Assembly (NCBI GenBank): GCA_007922195.1
Contig: ML681964.1
Location: 5,474,445-5,538,444 of the forward strand
DNA from: Podocnemis expansa
Taxonomy: Eukaryota > Chordata > Testudines > Podocnemididae
Length of the DNA stretch: 64,000 nucleotides
Direction of reading: 5' to 3'
Made by a program: the position numbers and the translations under genes. The stretch's first letter is position 1, and every line of letters begins with the position of its first letter. The notes beneath the pieces were generated by a model. That model saw only the letters and a program-made list of their open reading frames with translations. It had not been told where the DNA came from and made no database searches. Positions 22,195 through 33,085 of the stretch are shown piece after piece.

Positions 22195-22375
22195 GAAGGA
22201 ACTGAGGAGGGGTGAGTCAGCTGTGCCTCATATAGAGAGCTGCAATGGAGCCACTCCAGGGGGCACCACAGCCAACCCTATGGGTGCTCTAGAGGAAAAA
22301 TCTCCACCTATCTGTACACGCGTGCACGTACACCTACAATGGAATGGCCAGGAGCAAGCAGTCAAAGAAGAATAA
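22195..22375 (-). repeat. DIRS inverted terminal repeat (5' end)
   Basis: The reverse complement of this segment aligns with 19620-19795 at roughly 80-85 percent by eye, including GAGATTTTTCCTCTAGAGCA and CCCCCTGGAGTGGCTCCAT. Confidence 0.88.
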
Positions 22376-22968
22376 CAGTTTTCATTGCTGTTTCTATTCA
22401 GTCCTGAAATTACATCTGCTAAAACAAAATGATCAAATGCCTCAGAGTTTGGTTTCATTTAGTGAATTACAAAAATGTCAGCAGAAAAAATTAAATGCTA
22501 CTTCACAGGAGAAAAAAAAAAAAACAACAACTTTCCTATAGCTGAAGCACCATGTTCTCAGTGGCAAGATTGACCTAAATCCACTGAGTATAGCACTCCA
22601 ACTTAGCAGACTAGAGACTGAGACAGCATCAGATAAGTTTTAAAAAGGAAGCTTTGACTGAATTGAATCTGAAAATGAATACCATGATCAGTACAGTATC
22701 CTTGTGTTATTTAATATATTATTTAATTTATTTTACACTGCTCCTACATTTTAAATGCTCACTGCGTGCTGCAGAATTTTATACTGCATTATGGAATTTA
22801 TAAGAGGCAATGCTGGATGTTTTGAAAACCGAGTAGGAGAGAGCTGGAAATTTCAAACTTTGGTGTGGGAGGCATATGAAATTAAGTACATTTTAAAAGC
22901 ATGTAATAATCACTAATGAAATAATAAACAGTACTGGCATTTAATTGAATTGTAAAGCTAACACCCTA
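22376..22968. other. Unrecognised AT-rich DNA
   Basis: No gene or repeat recognised. Confidence 0.5.
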
Positions 22969-23325
22969 TTTTGCTTACTGGGGCAAGTCACTCTGTGACA
23001 GGGTCTACCTCACCTCTCGCAAGCACTCCACTGGTTAGTCCATGCCCGCATTCTTTCTGCTTTGTACTGCTTATAGTGCCTCCCACCAGATCTTTAATGG
23101 CTAAGTCCTCCAGCCAAGTCTACATACACAGTCCATATGTGAACAAAACAAACCTTTCCAGGGTACAAATCTAGCAGTGTTTATCACGTACACATGGTTG
23201 GTCTCTTTATGCAGTCGAGGGGTTAAAGTATAACCAGCAGGCCCTGGAACCCTCCTAATCAGGCGAGCCCCCTTCTCACCTGGGCAGGCCCCCCTCCCAC
23301 ACATCCAGGGCCCCCTTCAAGCACC

Positions 23326-23445
23326 CCAGCTACTACCCCCAATATCCATTCCCTTGTCCCCAAAATCCAACCCCTGCCCCCAATACCCACCCCCAAAATC
23401 CACCGCCTGCCCCAAATACCCACTCCCAGCTCAGGCACCCCCAAT
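23326..23445. repeat. C-rich imperfect minisatellite
   Basis: Short repeats of CCCCCAATACCCAC and CCCCAAAATCCA variants, with units of about 12-16 bp. Long open frames on both strands here are products of the repeat. Confidence 0.75.
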
Positions 23446-24779
23446 ACTCCCCCTCAGCATGAGCCAGGCTGCCCCTGTACTCATGGGCAGCATGTTGGCC
23501 CAGGAAACTCTGCAGCCTGCACATGCACAGGGGAGCCTCCCCCCCCACCAGCTGAACCACACAGCAGAACACCTTCCGGGGCCTGCTATTTGTAGGGGCC
23601 CGGCACCCAGGCCCCTAGAAATAGAAAATGGAACCATAACATTGCTTTCTGGGGCCTGCTGTTTTTCAATGGTTGGCCTCAGAATGCAGAGTTCCAGCAC
23701 TATTTCCTATTTTTAGGGGGCCTGGAATGCTGAGCCCCTAAAAATAGTGGGCCCTGGAATGGCATTCTGGGCTGTTCCAGCTTACTTTAACTCCTGCTGC
23801 AGTCTCTCTTAGACACTTTTGGGCTCTTTCTCAAATTCCCCCTACATTTGTATGAAGCAATTCAGTTTCCCCAGGACTTTGTTCCTGGAGACTCTTCACC
23901 AGTAGCCCTGGTTCTCTAGCTGAGTCACTTTTTCAAAAGGGAGTTAATATCTCACATCTCTGGGATTTTTGAACCAAAATATGACAGCAATAATTTCCAT
24001 CAAGAACAATCCCAATAGTCTTTCAATGTGTTCAATCTTGTTAACTCGATGTATATTTAGTTTAATTTCTGAGTCAAACTGCATTGAAATGGAAGGCTTG
24101 CCACAAGAAGGACAAATATTCTTATTGAACTTTTTCAGTCCAATCAATGCTTATTCAGCCACAAAAGACAGCAATAAGAATTTAGTGTGGTAAAAAGAAA
24201 TTTGCCATCTGAAATCATTTTAGCTTTTCTCTTTGGCAGTAGATACTGTGTCATCCGCAGTGACACTGAGTAGAAATTATTTTCCTTTCTGCCCAAAGGT
24301 CTGGAAGCTGAACACTGCTATTTTGCTGTCTGGCATGTCAAGACTCTAGGCTATTAAGCAGCATTTATAAGTACAGTGCCTGAGAAACGTCTGGAGCTTA
24401 TATTGCATATTTCTGTCCGTCTGTCCATCTTGTGTTCTCACGGTCTGACAGAGATGGAGATCTCTATAGAAACAGTACACTCAGATCCCTCTTGGGGACG
24501 TACAGCAACCCCTCAATCGTCTTTAGAAGCAACATTCAATGGACTCCAATAGAGCAGCCTATCTTGGCTGGATGGGAAAATACCATTACGTGCAGTCTTG
24601 GGGATAAGCGAATAAAGAGTCAAAAATGAATTCTAAAGACAACTCTTTCTTCTACATTAAAAGAAGAAAAAAGGAGTTTGTTCCTCTCAAATATTAACAT
24701 TAAAGAGTGCCACTAGATTGGAAGGGACCAACCAAAAAACAAAAACACCCCTAATGCCTGGACTGTTATTTGAGAAGTT
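23446..24779. other. GC-rich then AT-rich unrecognised sequence
   Basis: Near 23570-23760 the words GGGGCCTG and CCCCTAxAAATAG recur in both orientations, suggesting a decayed inverted repeat. No coding sequence recognised. Confidence 0.4.
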
Positions 24780-24928
24780 CCAAAGGAGCAGCCACGTTTG
24801 TATGGTTCAGTGAAACAAACAAGGAGTTCTGCAGCACTTAAAGACTAACATTATTTATTGCATGAGCTATTGTGGGAGAAAATCCCAACGTGTCTGATGA
24901 AGGGGCATCTTCTCTCACAAAAGCTCAA
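24780..24928. mobile_element. Penelope-derived foldback, copy C
   Basis: A short inverted unit bounded by a perfect 12-bp target duplication, ATTTGAGAAGTT, at 24768-24779 and 24929-24940. The left arm carries the antisense tail (CCAAAGGAGCAGCCACG, GGAGTTCTGCAGCACTTAAA). The right arm is cut short at AAAAGCTCA. On the plus strand CTGATGA survives, but the following GAAA core is CAAAA (G12 changed), so no active hammerhead is expected. Confidence 0.88.
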
Positions 24929-24940
24929 TTTGAGAAGTTG

Positions 24941-27529
24941 TCATCTTTCTGCAGCTGGCTTAAAAATTCTCTTTTTTTCCCCCGTGACAATAGTGTTGAC
25001 AGATTTTGCATCTTATAGGAAATGTATTGCAATAGTTCAAACAGAAGGTGGCTTTCATAAACATAGCCATTAGGTCAAAATGGCAGACATTTCCTGAGCT
25101 TATTCTCTAGTAACCACCAGTTGTTACCCACTTACCTGTATTTATAATAGCCAAGGTTAAGCATGCTCTGCTGCAAATGTCATGTTGCCCTGCAGTTTCA
25201 GTCTTTATAAATCACAGTAAGAAACTGTTCACAACTGGGGAGGAAAAACCCACAAACAAGGAGTTAAGGAAATTTACATTTCCAGTCCAACAAGAAAGGG
25301 AAAGAAAAGCCATGGAGAGGTTATGAGTAAGGTAGTGAGACAATCCATGCATTCTTCAGCACACCAATCCTAAATTCTGTAGAAAAGCTCCCCAATTCCT
25401 ATGGCACAGGGGATATTGTAGCACTGCTTGAAACACAGGAATTGTCACACTAGAGCAGAGTAATCCATCTTGTCAAATAGCTTACTTCTGTCAGTAGCCA
25501 ATACCTGCAGCTTCAGGAGAAGGAACAAGAAATCCTTCGGAAGGCAGTTTCAGAATGATCTACCCACAGGGAATGTTTCCTCTCAGCTCCCATGAGTCAA
25601 AAGTTGGTGTAGGTCATGAAGCATGAGGGTCTATAAATATTCCAAAAGAATGAGCTATATTTTAATCCATAAAATGACTTTCAAATACTGAAATGGTGGA
25701 CTTAAATTTCTTTTCTCTCTGAATCTATTACCAAAATCTTCCAATCATATTAATGCAAATATAAGGTTGTGTTTGTTAAGAGAGAAAGGCTGGAAATGTA
25801 AAAGGTCAGGACTCCAGCGACATTATTACACTACCCAACTTGCATAGCCAGAATATTTTAAGGTTTATAACATATATTGGAATACATTAAATAAAAATTT
25901 AAAGTAAGAAAATTACACTCAATTAATAAGAAATTGTAAAGTAATCTCCTTCTGCAACATTGCTGGGTTAGTGTTGCTGTGGGAACTTGACTTTTTGCAT
26001 TTCCCAACTTTCTATTTTGTCTGTGCAGTCTTAGTGATGCATTACTGTAGATTTGCATATATAACAGATGTATTGATCTCTTTTGCTACAGTGATGTTTT
26101 ATGATGCAAGAGATTTAAATTAAATTTATAAATTTAAAGTACAATGGAGGCTAGGAAGGTTAATTTATGGTAACATCCTAGAAGATTGCTCATTTTCTCA
26201 GTGACATTAATAGTTTAATTATTCCTATTATTTCCATAGCTCTTATTTCCTTTGAACTTTCTTTGAAGACCAGATTCAGGGCTCTTGTCTAATCTGATTT
26301 ATTTATATTCTCCTATGCTCCACTTCTAAGCAGATCTTTTACTGTACTTGGATTTCATGGTTCATTAGTATTATGCTCCAAATATTTGAAATACAAAGAC
26401 CTGAATGATATGAGGTGAGATAATAAGAGACATATAAAAATGGGAATTTTAAGTATGATCATGAGAACTCCTTTTACAAAGACTTAAAGTAGACATGTAC
26501 AGTCTTATGAGAAAAGTTTGAAAGATAGGTCTAAACTATAAAGTCTTTGTCAGCATACACCCCTAGAGTAGATACAGTGTACCTGAGAGAAAAGAGTGTT
26601 TTTGCCTTTGCAGGAATGCCACATCTGCAAATGACAATAGCTATGCCAACAGAAGCACTCTATCAGCATAGCTGCATCTGCACGAGGAGTTTTGTTGGCC
26701 TAACTGTGTGATCAGGAGTGTGGTTTTGTCACACCCATGACCAGCTTAAATTTACTAGTATAAAAGTTTTAAGTGTCACCCCATAAAATCCTCAACCAAA
26801 TTCTGGAACAGGGATTTGTCACTCACGTATCATTATAACCACCCAGCTGCCAAGAATCTTATTGATGTGGAACATCAGATAGGAGTTAAAACACCATGAG
26901 TCAGATTCTCTGCAGCCCTGCACCTTGTTTTGTCATTTACCCAAGTGTAAAGCAAATTTAAAAGCCTACTAAATCAGATAGTTTTTGCCACTTTGCATTA
27001 CAGCAATGCTTTGTTTTCACCAAGAAAAAAAAAAAGTTACCCAAGGTAAAGCCCTAGTGAAGCCTAGGGACCTGATAGTCTTCATAGGAATTAGCAAATG
27101 GAATTAACTCATGTGAGAACTACCAACTGCCTTGTCTTTCACTAAAATTTTACCTTGAGTTGAGAACTTTTTTCTCCCCCCCAGTAAAGGCACAGCCTAA
27201 ATGTCTCTACAAGATGCCAGACAATGGGGAATCAGTTCTTATTTCATTCTTATTTAAGATAAGTGTCTTCACTGCAGACTTATCTACACTCAAGTTACTT
27301 CTCTTGAGTTTGCCTAGCTTAAGCGACAGTGGCAAAACAGCAAAACAACACTCAAGTTTCACTGGTGCTTCATTCACTTGTTTGGCACTAAGACTTGTGG
27401 AGGAGTCACATCCCATCATGCTTACTGGGTGCCAGCCAAACAGACTGTATTGAAGAGGCAGTAGCCCATATCCACACTACACAACAATCACGTTTGCAGC
27501 TGATGAGTTATGCTAATTCAAACTTTAAC
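24941..27529. other. Long unrecognised interval
   Basis: AT-rich. 26530-26715 may hold a very decayed MITE (CTAAACTATAAAG on the left, CTGCATCTGCACGAGG on the right). No coding sequence. Confidence 0.45.
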
Positions 27530-27537
27530 CTATAGCC

Positions 27538-27725
27538 CAGGGGTGGCCAAACTTATGGACTTCAAGAGCCACACAAGTTGATTATTAAACCTTCAAGAGC
27601 TGCAACTGAGACATATAGCCATATACTTTTACCTACTAAATTGATTTGCTGATGTTCTTCCACGAGCCACACTTTTTCATGCAAGAGCCACATGCAGCTC
27701 CCAAGCTGCCATTTGGCCACGCCTG
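27538..27725. mobile_element. hAT MITE with perfect 8-bp target duplication
   Basis: The terminal inverted repeats are CAGGGGTGGCCAAACTT and, read from the right, CAGGCGTGGCCAAAT. CAGGGGTGG is a classical hAT terminus. CTATAGCC is present on both sides (27530-27537 and 27726-27733), the 8-bp duplication diagnostic of hAT transposition. The 188-bp interior has repeated AAGAGCCACA-like words and no ORF. Confidence 0.93.
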
Positions 27726-27733
27726 CTATAGCC

Positions 27734-28899
27734 CTTGACACACAAGCCAACCCAAATTAAAGCACCAATGCACTTGAGTTTATAATCTTCATGTGTCACA
27801 GTTCCCAAGGCTACTGCACTTCTGGCCTATTTGTGGCCTTCTTTACAGCCAGCACACCACATAGGTCTCAGACCCTTAGGCCTCACCTTTCTCAGAGTGG
27901 AGTACTGGGATTTTTTTCCCTTCTGCAGCTGCACCTGTAGTGCTATTTTCTCAGGCTTAATGACAGGGTTAATCAGCTACCAACCAGCCTCCAAGGTAAA
28001 GTACTGTTTATTCAGAACAAAAGCACTGCAGAGAAAACAATCTGAAAACAATGAAGAGTTTATGTGCATGCCTAGCTTACCAGGTGCCACCCATCTTTCA
28101 TACAGAGGCCCTGACAGGTTTCAAAATACTTCTTCAGGTCCTCTCCCAGGACTTACTCCTGTCTAGATCACAGTTTCGTATCAGTCCTTCTTGTAAAAAG
28201 AGTGGATAACCTTCTTCTTTATATCAGGCTGGTCATTTTATATGGTTTTGTTTGTCCAGCATCCTTAACATTGTCAGATCACTCTATGCAATTTCACGCA
28301 GATGTGAGGTATCTCCAGACTTGTCACCAACCTAGGGATTTGAATTCTTTACTCCCCAGTGATTTTAGTCCCTACAAGAAATTCTGTAATCCCCACTAGA
28401 ACCAAAATACAATCCCTTGCTCATAAAGATACACGCAACATTCTTAAAGCTGACATGATAGTCTTCAAATATTCCATGTGTCCATAGTCTCTGTCAGACA
28501 CAAAAGACTCACATTAGAAGCAATTTTGCAGTGAAGACATCTTATAAAACATTGAGGTTGATCCTTAGCTAATTCAGCATAATTCAGTTTACTTTAACAA
28601 AGCTAAGCTTTCTAAATCACCATGATTCCTTTCCCCTCCCCCCAAAAAGTTTTCACAATAAGTTATGTTTATTTGGCCAAAATTTTGAAAGTTTCTAGCC
28701 AGCTCTGTAGTAAATTATTCTCTCGACTTGCCTCATTCCCTCACATTAGCACTCCAAAGGAAAGAACATGAAATATGGTGGCAGACTTTAATTTTCCCAG
28801 ATATCAGTCAGAACACTCCATATGCAACTGTAGCTTGCCCAAAATATCAGAACGAAAACCACACAGTATCCTAGGGGAGCTGTTTATAATAATGACATT
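27734..28899. other. Unrecognised sequence
   Basis: Open frames at 27831-28166 and 28202-28399 have no recognisable domain and no splice context I can support. Confidence 0.45.
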
Positions 28900-28998
28900 A
28901 AAATACTACTAAGTTTCAAAGGGGCAGCTGTGTTCATCTAGTTGAGTAAAACAAACAAGGAGTTCTGTGGCACATAATGACTAACAAATTAATTTATT

Positions 28999-29039
28999 GC
29001 GTGAGCTTTCGTGGAAGAAAATTCCACTTCGTCAGACAC
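28999..29039 (-). ncRNA. Minimal hammerhead-like ribozyme motif, core intact
   Basis: On the minus strand the order is GTGT, the CTGACGA core, an extra A, stem II GTGGA...TCCAC, GAA, A-GC-T (a one-base-pair stem III), C at position 17, then ACGC. Stem I is GTGT with ACGC, including a G-U pair; the family form elsewhere is GCAT with ATGC, so positions 2.2/1.2 show a paired change. Cleavage is predicted between plus-strand positions 29003 and 29002. Minimal hammerheads with almost no stem III are known from Penelope-like elements and can act as dimers. The extra A between the core and stem II is a departure from the canonical form. Activity is not demonstrated. Confidence 0.68.
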
Positions 29040-29144
29040 TTTGAAGATGGGGAAACTTACAGAATGGGAGGAAATAAATGCAGAGGGATGTAATTCATGG
29101 GAACAAGTCACACTGTAACAGCAAATCAAAACAGCTGTAAAGAT

Positions 29145-29384
29145 TTAAACACTGGGGAACAGCATACAGAGGAAGATGAGGTCAAACAACCTGTTGTAAA
29201 GAGAGAAAAATCCAATGTCCTTATTAAGTCCTGAGGCAATGCAACCAAATTTGCAAATAAATTCAAACTCAGTGGCTTCTCTTTGAAACCTTGATCTAGT
29301 ATTCATCTTTTTGAGCACAGCAATTAGCATATTATTAAGTGAATGAGCACAAAGATTGAAATGCTGATGCACTGGTTTTAACAT
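29145..29384 (-). pseudogene. C-terminal tail of a Penelope-like protein, left arm
   Basis: A frame of 79 codons with KPVHQHFNLCAHSLNNM, then an Arg-rich turn, EFEFICKFG and ASGLNKDIGF. The pattern P-V-x-x-H-F ... H ... E-x-x-F-I-x-K ... G-L-N-x-D is the segment that follows the GIY-YIG core in Penelope-like proteins, usually written as H-F ... W-I-x-x-L-x-T-x-x-P-x-G-L-N. The reverse transcriptase and the GIY-YIG catalytic part are absent. It lies upstream of the hammerhead, as expected for the 3' end of such an element. The initiating ATG is fortuitous. Assignment rests on motif memory, not on a search. Confidence 0.7.
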
Positions 29385-29436
29385 GTTGTGATTTCTGATG
29401 TCAGATTGTGCCCATCTATTTTTTTTGCAAAGGGCA

Positions 29437-29830
29437 CAAATTTGCTAATTGTTGTGCTTAGACAGACAAATACTATATCAAGGCTTCAAAGAGAAGCTGC
29501 TAAAACTGAATTTATTTGCAAATTCAAAAAAAAGCAAGGAGTCTTCTGGCACTTAAAGACTAACAGAGTTCTTTATTGCATGAGCTTTTGTGGGAGAAAA
29601 TCCCACTTCAAAGCTCTTCAAAGCATCTGACAAAGTGGGATTTTCTCCAACTAAATAAATAAATCTGTTAGTCTTTAAGTGCCACAAGACTCCTTGCTTT
29701 TTTTGCTTTACTAGACTAACACAACTGCCCCTTTGGAATTTGCAGATTTAGTTGCATTGCCTCAGGACTTAACAAGGACTTTGGATCTTTCTCTCATTAC
29801 AACAGGTGATTTGACGTCATCTTCCTCTAT
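29437..29830 (+). pseudogene. C-terminal tail of a Penelope-like protein, right arm, split by insertion
   Basis: LLIVVLRQTNTISRLQREA and KTEFICKF match the left-arm tail. The nested element then interrupts, and after it the sequence resumes with the equivalent of SCIASGLNKDFGSFS. The orientation is opposite to that of the left arm, which makes the parent a head-to-head inverted pair. Confidence 0.7.
29525..29737. mobile_element. Penelope-derived foldback, copy E, nested in copy D
   Basis: A palindromic unit with target duplication ATTTGCAAATT (29514-29524) / ATTTGCAGATT (29738-29748), one mismatch. The left arm resembles copy A. On the right arm CTGACAA replaces CTGACGA and the GAAA block is missing, so both hammerheads are defective. 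The empty-site sequence is preserved in the left arm of the host element, which confirms the insertion. Confidence 0.88.
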
Positions 29831-29956
29831 ACGCTGTTCCCCAGTGTTTAAATCTTTACAGCTGTTTTGATTTGCTGTTATAGTGTGACCTGTTCCCACG
29901 ACTTACACTCCCCTGCATTTATTTCCTCCCATTCTGTAAATTCCCCCATCTTCAAA

Positions 29957-29997
29957 ATGTCTGACGAAGTGGGATTTTCTCCCACAACAGCTCATGC
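29957..29997 (+). ncRNA. Decayed hammerhead-like motif, right arm of copy D
   Basis: CTGACGA and stem II (GTGGG...CCCAC) are kept, but the segment after stem II is AACA instead of GAAA, so G12 and A14 are changed, and stem I is weakened. Not expected to cleave. Confidence 0.7.
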
Positions 29998-30056
29998 AAT
30001 AAATTGTTAGTCTTTAAGTGCCACAGGACTCCTTGTTTGTTTTACTAAAATATTAC

Positions 30057-32439
30057 TGTTACACATTGAGAGTTTCTGGACCTGTCACAACAGTAGCATA
30101 TTCTCTGCTCTCCATCGTCCCACTAATGAATAGTGTTTTCAGCTCTTTCTGATTTATGGGATGTTTGAGTTTACCTGACTGAATTATGATTCACATAAAA
30201 ATTTGTTGTTCCAAGATAATAACCTAGCCAGACACCCTTTTTGTCTATTAATAAGGGTACAACTTGTATTTATAGAAGGCCCTTAAGGTGATCATAGATT
30301 ATGAGAGGATGAAGGAGCCAATGCCACAAAACCTTAATCAAGTAATTCTTACTCATACAAACAGTCCCCACTATCTTAAATACTCATTGTCATGGGAATT
30401 AGCTGCAGGACTGAGCCCTAAAATATTTTTATTACTTAAAAAAAATTGCCAGGCTTTTTTTTTTTTTTTTTTGGTTTTTATGTATGGCATAGCCATTTTA
30501 TTCCCTTATAGACTCAAAAGAACTAACTCAAGTAAAAAACAAGATACTTTGTGTGCACCAATTTAATTTGAGTCTAGGGATAAGCATGAACACAGCATTC
30601 TTCAAATCTCTAAACCTCCAGACACATAAGATGAAGTAATACAGATATTATCTAAGAGGGTAATGGAGTTCACATGACTCACCAGCCTGGGATCACGTAG
30701 CTGAGATACTGATACAATAGTGCAGAATCTCCTATATAAACTTTCTTCATTATGTTTCCTTACAGGCAACCTCCAGAACCATACGCACAGTTAGCCATCC
30801 CCTGGACTACATCTTCTAATTGGCTGTGGACACAAATGCAAGAAGATACCCCTGCCCTGGTCAGATCACTTCCTGCTCCACAGTCCAAAATCCCCCCCCA
30901 CTGAAGAGGGGGAAAAGAAAAGAAAAGAAAAAGGGGAGAGAGAGAGAGACAGACTACCTGATTGACTTATGGTAAACTCTACAGTAAGGGAAAAAGTAGA
31001 AAGGGAAAAAAGTAGACATAAGTGAATCACTATGACCAGCCTCTGATTAAGTCCCTTGTTCCTGCTTACTATCCACATAGATTGTATGGCTCTCAAATGA
31101 TCTGCAACAGGAGTTTATGCTGGGATAAACTATTCCTCTGCCTGCAATCCTCTCCCTTGAGTTCTACAAGATTCAGCTACCTCCCCATGCTAATCAATAG
31201 CTATATGATACTGTCGGGAGAGCTGATGAATCAACATAGACTAAAACATAAGATATTTGTAGCAAAGATATGGATTTTTAATTATTATAATATATACATA
31301 CTTTAATTTTAAAGACAGTATCCTTTTAAAAAATACACATTATGAGATCAGCACAGCTCTCTCTTCATCGTCTTCTGATGTTGACTTTGTTTATCTCAAG
31401 TTACCATGAGAAACCTAGGTCAGGTCAAGCCCACTGTTTCAAATATATACATTCAGTACTTGCAAAATACAGAGGTGCTATCACTATCAGCCCAACTGTG
31501 ATGGGAAACTGAACATATAATTTAACAAAAAAGACAAACAAGCAGGAAAAAAATATTCTCCTATCACATTGAGTCAACTAATCAAAAAAAATGTAAAGCA
31601 CCAGTTGTTAATGGCAATAAATCTAGAATGTGCAGATGAAGAGTAATACATGACTTATATTTAGTCTCCTGATCTTTTTTTAAAGTAACTTGTTCATCTC
31701 ATCTGGATGTCACATTGAATTTTAGAAAGCACCATTTAATCTTCTGCACATTGATGAAGTTGACTTTCCTACCATAGTTACTAAAATAGGACAGATCCTT
31801 GTACTTTATTCATGTTCATAGTATCTTATTCCACAAATAGTCTCAATGAAGTCACAGAGCCTATTTTGTGTAATAAGGTGGTACCCTCCCATGAATATGT
31901 TTAGCAAACTTTGGCTCTAAATAAGTATTAAATATAAGAATGACCAAGTTCTGTTCTGTTTGTTGCTATCTGTACAACCTTTCAAAAATAATTCACAGAA
32001 TTATTTTCATCTCAACCACATAGCCCACCAAAAATAGATTTTTAATTTCCCTCCCTCACTAGTTTCAGGCAAGTATAACAAAAAATGTGAATCAAGGGCC
32101 TGTTCACATACAAATTCCTAAGTGCGACTTACTGAATACAGTCAATAAGGCTGCACCACCAAGTATCAGCATCTGTGTGCATTTGTACAGCTTTCATGCT
32201 TGTTAGTTCAACAGCTGCACATCCCTAACCATAACAAAGAAGGGGTTTGGTGTCTGTCAGATAAAAGACATGAAAAACTAAGGATTCGAAATTAGAAGGA
32301 ATATGAAGGCTTTTTGAAAATTTGCCATTCCCCGTGAATTCAGCTAGTTATCTGAATCTTGTTGGGTTCCTTTCCATGTCCGTACTCTGCTCTGGGGAAT
32401 AACCTAATAAGAAGAACCCAAATTTATAAGACACAGAAA
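30057..32439. other. Long unrecognised AT-rich interval
   Basis: Contains a poly-T run near 30455-30472 and a purine tract (GAAAA and GA repeats) at 30901-30950. No coding sequence recognised. Confidence 0.5.
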
Positions 32440-33085
32440 AGGTGGATCATCCAGACCTGCCCAGGAAGGTTGCATGGAATCAGTCAGTTAGAGCCTGATA
32501 GGTCCAGATAAAAGTAGCTGCAGGGTCTGAGCAGGTCAGTGCCTGGCTGGGACCAGAAGAGCAGGAAAGCATGCTCTTTGCCTGTGACAGGAGCTCAAGG
32601 AAGTACCAGAAGATGGGTTCCGGTGATTTTTTGCATTACATGAGGAAAGAGAGGATCTACAAACTTCAGCCTTAGGATAAGGCTTGAGAGAAAGGAGCTA
32701 CATGGGAAAAGGTCCAGGGAATAGCAGCAGTGAATTGGAGGGAGCAGTATATGGTTGCTGTGTACGGGATTCCCTCACCAGACAGTACTGAAGTGTCTTA
32801 AGCCCTGGAAAGGGAACATGACTAGTTTAGAAAGCCCAAGAAAAAGATCTTAGACTCAAAGGGCCCAGCGAAAGGACTGAAAACCCTAGTAAAGGGAAAC
32901 AGTTTTGCTGAACTCTTTGCAATCCCTGGAAAGACTCACTGAATTCTGGCTGTGTGATTTAGCAAGAGGGCTGAGCCACTGAAAACCTGCCTTACCAGGT
33001 TGACAACCTGCAGCAGGTTCGAGGAGAGAAAAAATATTGCACCACCACACGCAGCCAATAAAGTCACTCATGAGAGGTGAGTCCC
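32440..33085. other. LTR-like or retroelement fragment (candidate)
   Basis: GC-richer than its flanks. It contains CAGATAAAAGTAGCTGCAGG, possibly a TATA-box region, then many CCAGGGAA/AAGGGAA phrases, and ends near GGTGAGTCCCCGTCACAG. It resembles reptile LTR leaders in style, but no paired LTR, primer site or protein domain was found. Confidence 0.3.

Larger units (their letters stand above)
19575..22375 (-). mobile_element. DIRS-type tyrosine-recombinase retroelement, internally deleted
   Basis: Reading on the minus strand, the order is inverted terminal repeat (22375-22195), gag N-terminal part (22076 onward), a junction into mid-RNase H near 21550, the tyrosine recombinase (to 20016), an internal complementary region (about 19850-19935), and the other inverted terminal repeat (19795-19620). 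This is the DIRS plan, which has no LTRs and no integrase. The reverse transcriptase and the first part of RNase H are missing, so the copy is non-autonomous, at about 2.8 kb. DIRS elements are known from turtles and other reptiles but not from mammals. Confidence 0.88.
28910..30046. mobile_element. Large Penelope-derived foldback, copy D, with nested copy E
   Basis: The left arm (28910-29336, 3' end outward on the minus strand) and the right arm (29437-30046, 3' end outward on the plus strand) are homologous and inverted around a centre near 29390. Matching blocks include CAAATCAAAACAGCTGTAAA / TTTACAGCTGTTTTGATTTG and AATGCAACCAAATTTGC / GCAGATTTAGTTGCATT. Candidate target duplication: AAAATACTAC (28900-28909) and AAAATATTAC (30047-30056), one mismatch. 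Each arm contains the C-terminal coding tail of a Penelope-like protein followed by a hammerhead-like motif and the ACTAACACAGCTGCCCCTTT-type end. The right arm is interrupted by a nested small foldback at 29525-29737. Confidence 0.85.

Noticed and set aside
26530..26715. Possible MITE with CTACAxT-like ends
   Set aside because: The termini match only in short words and no target duplication was found.
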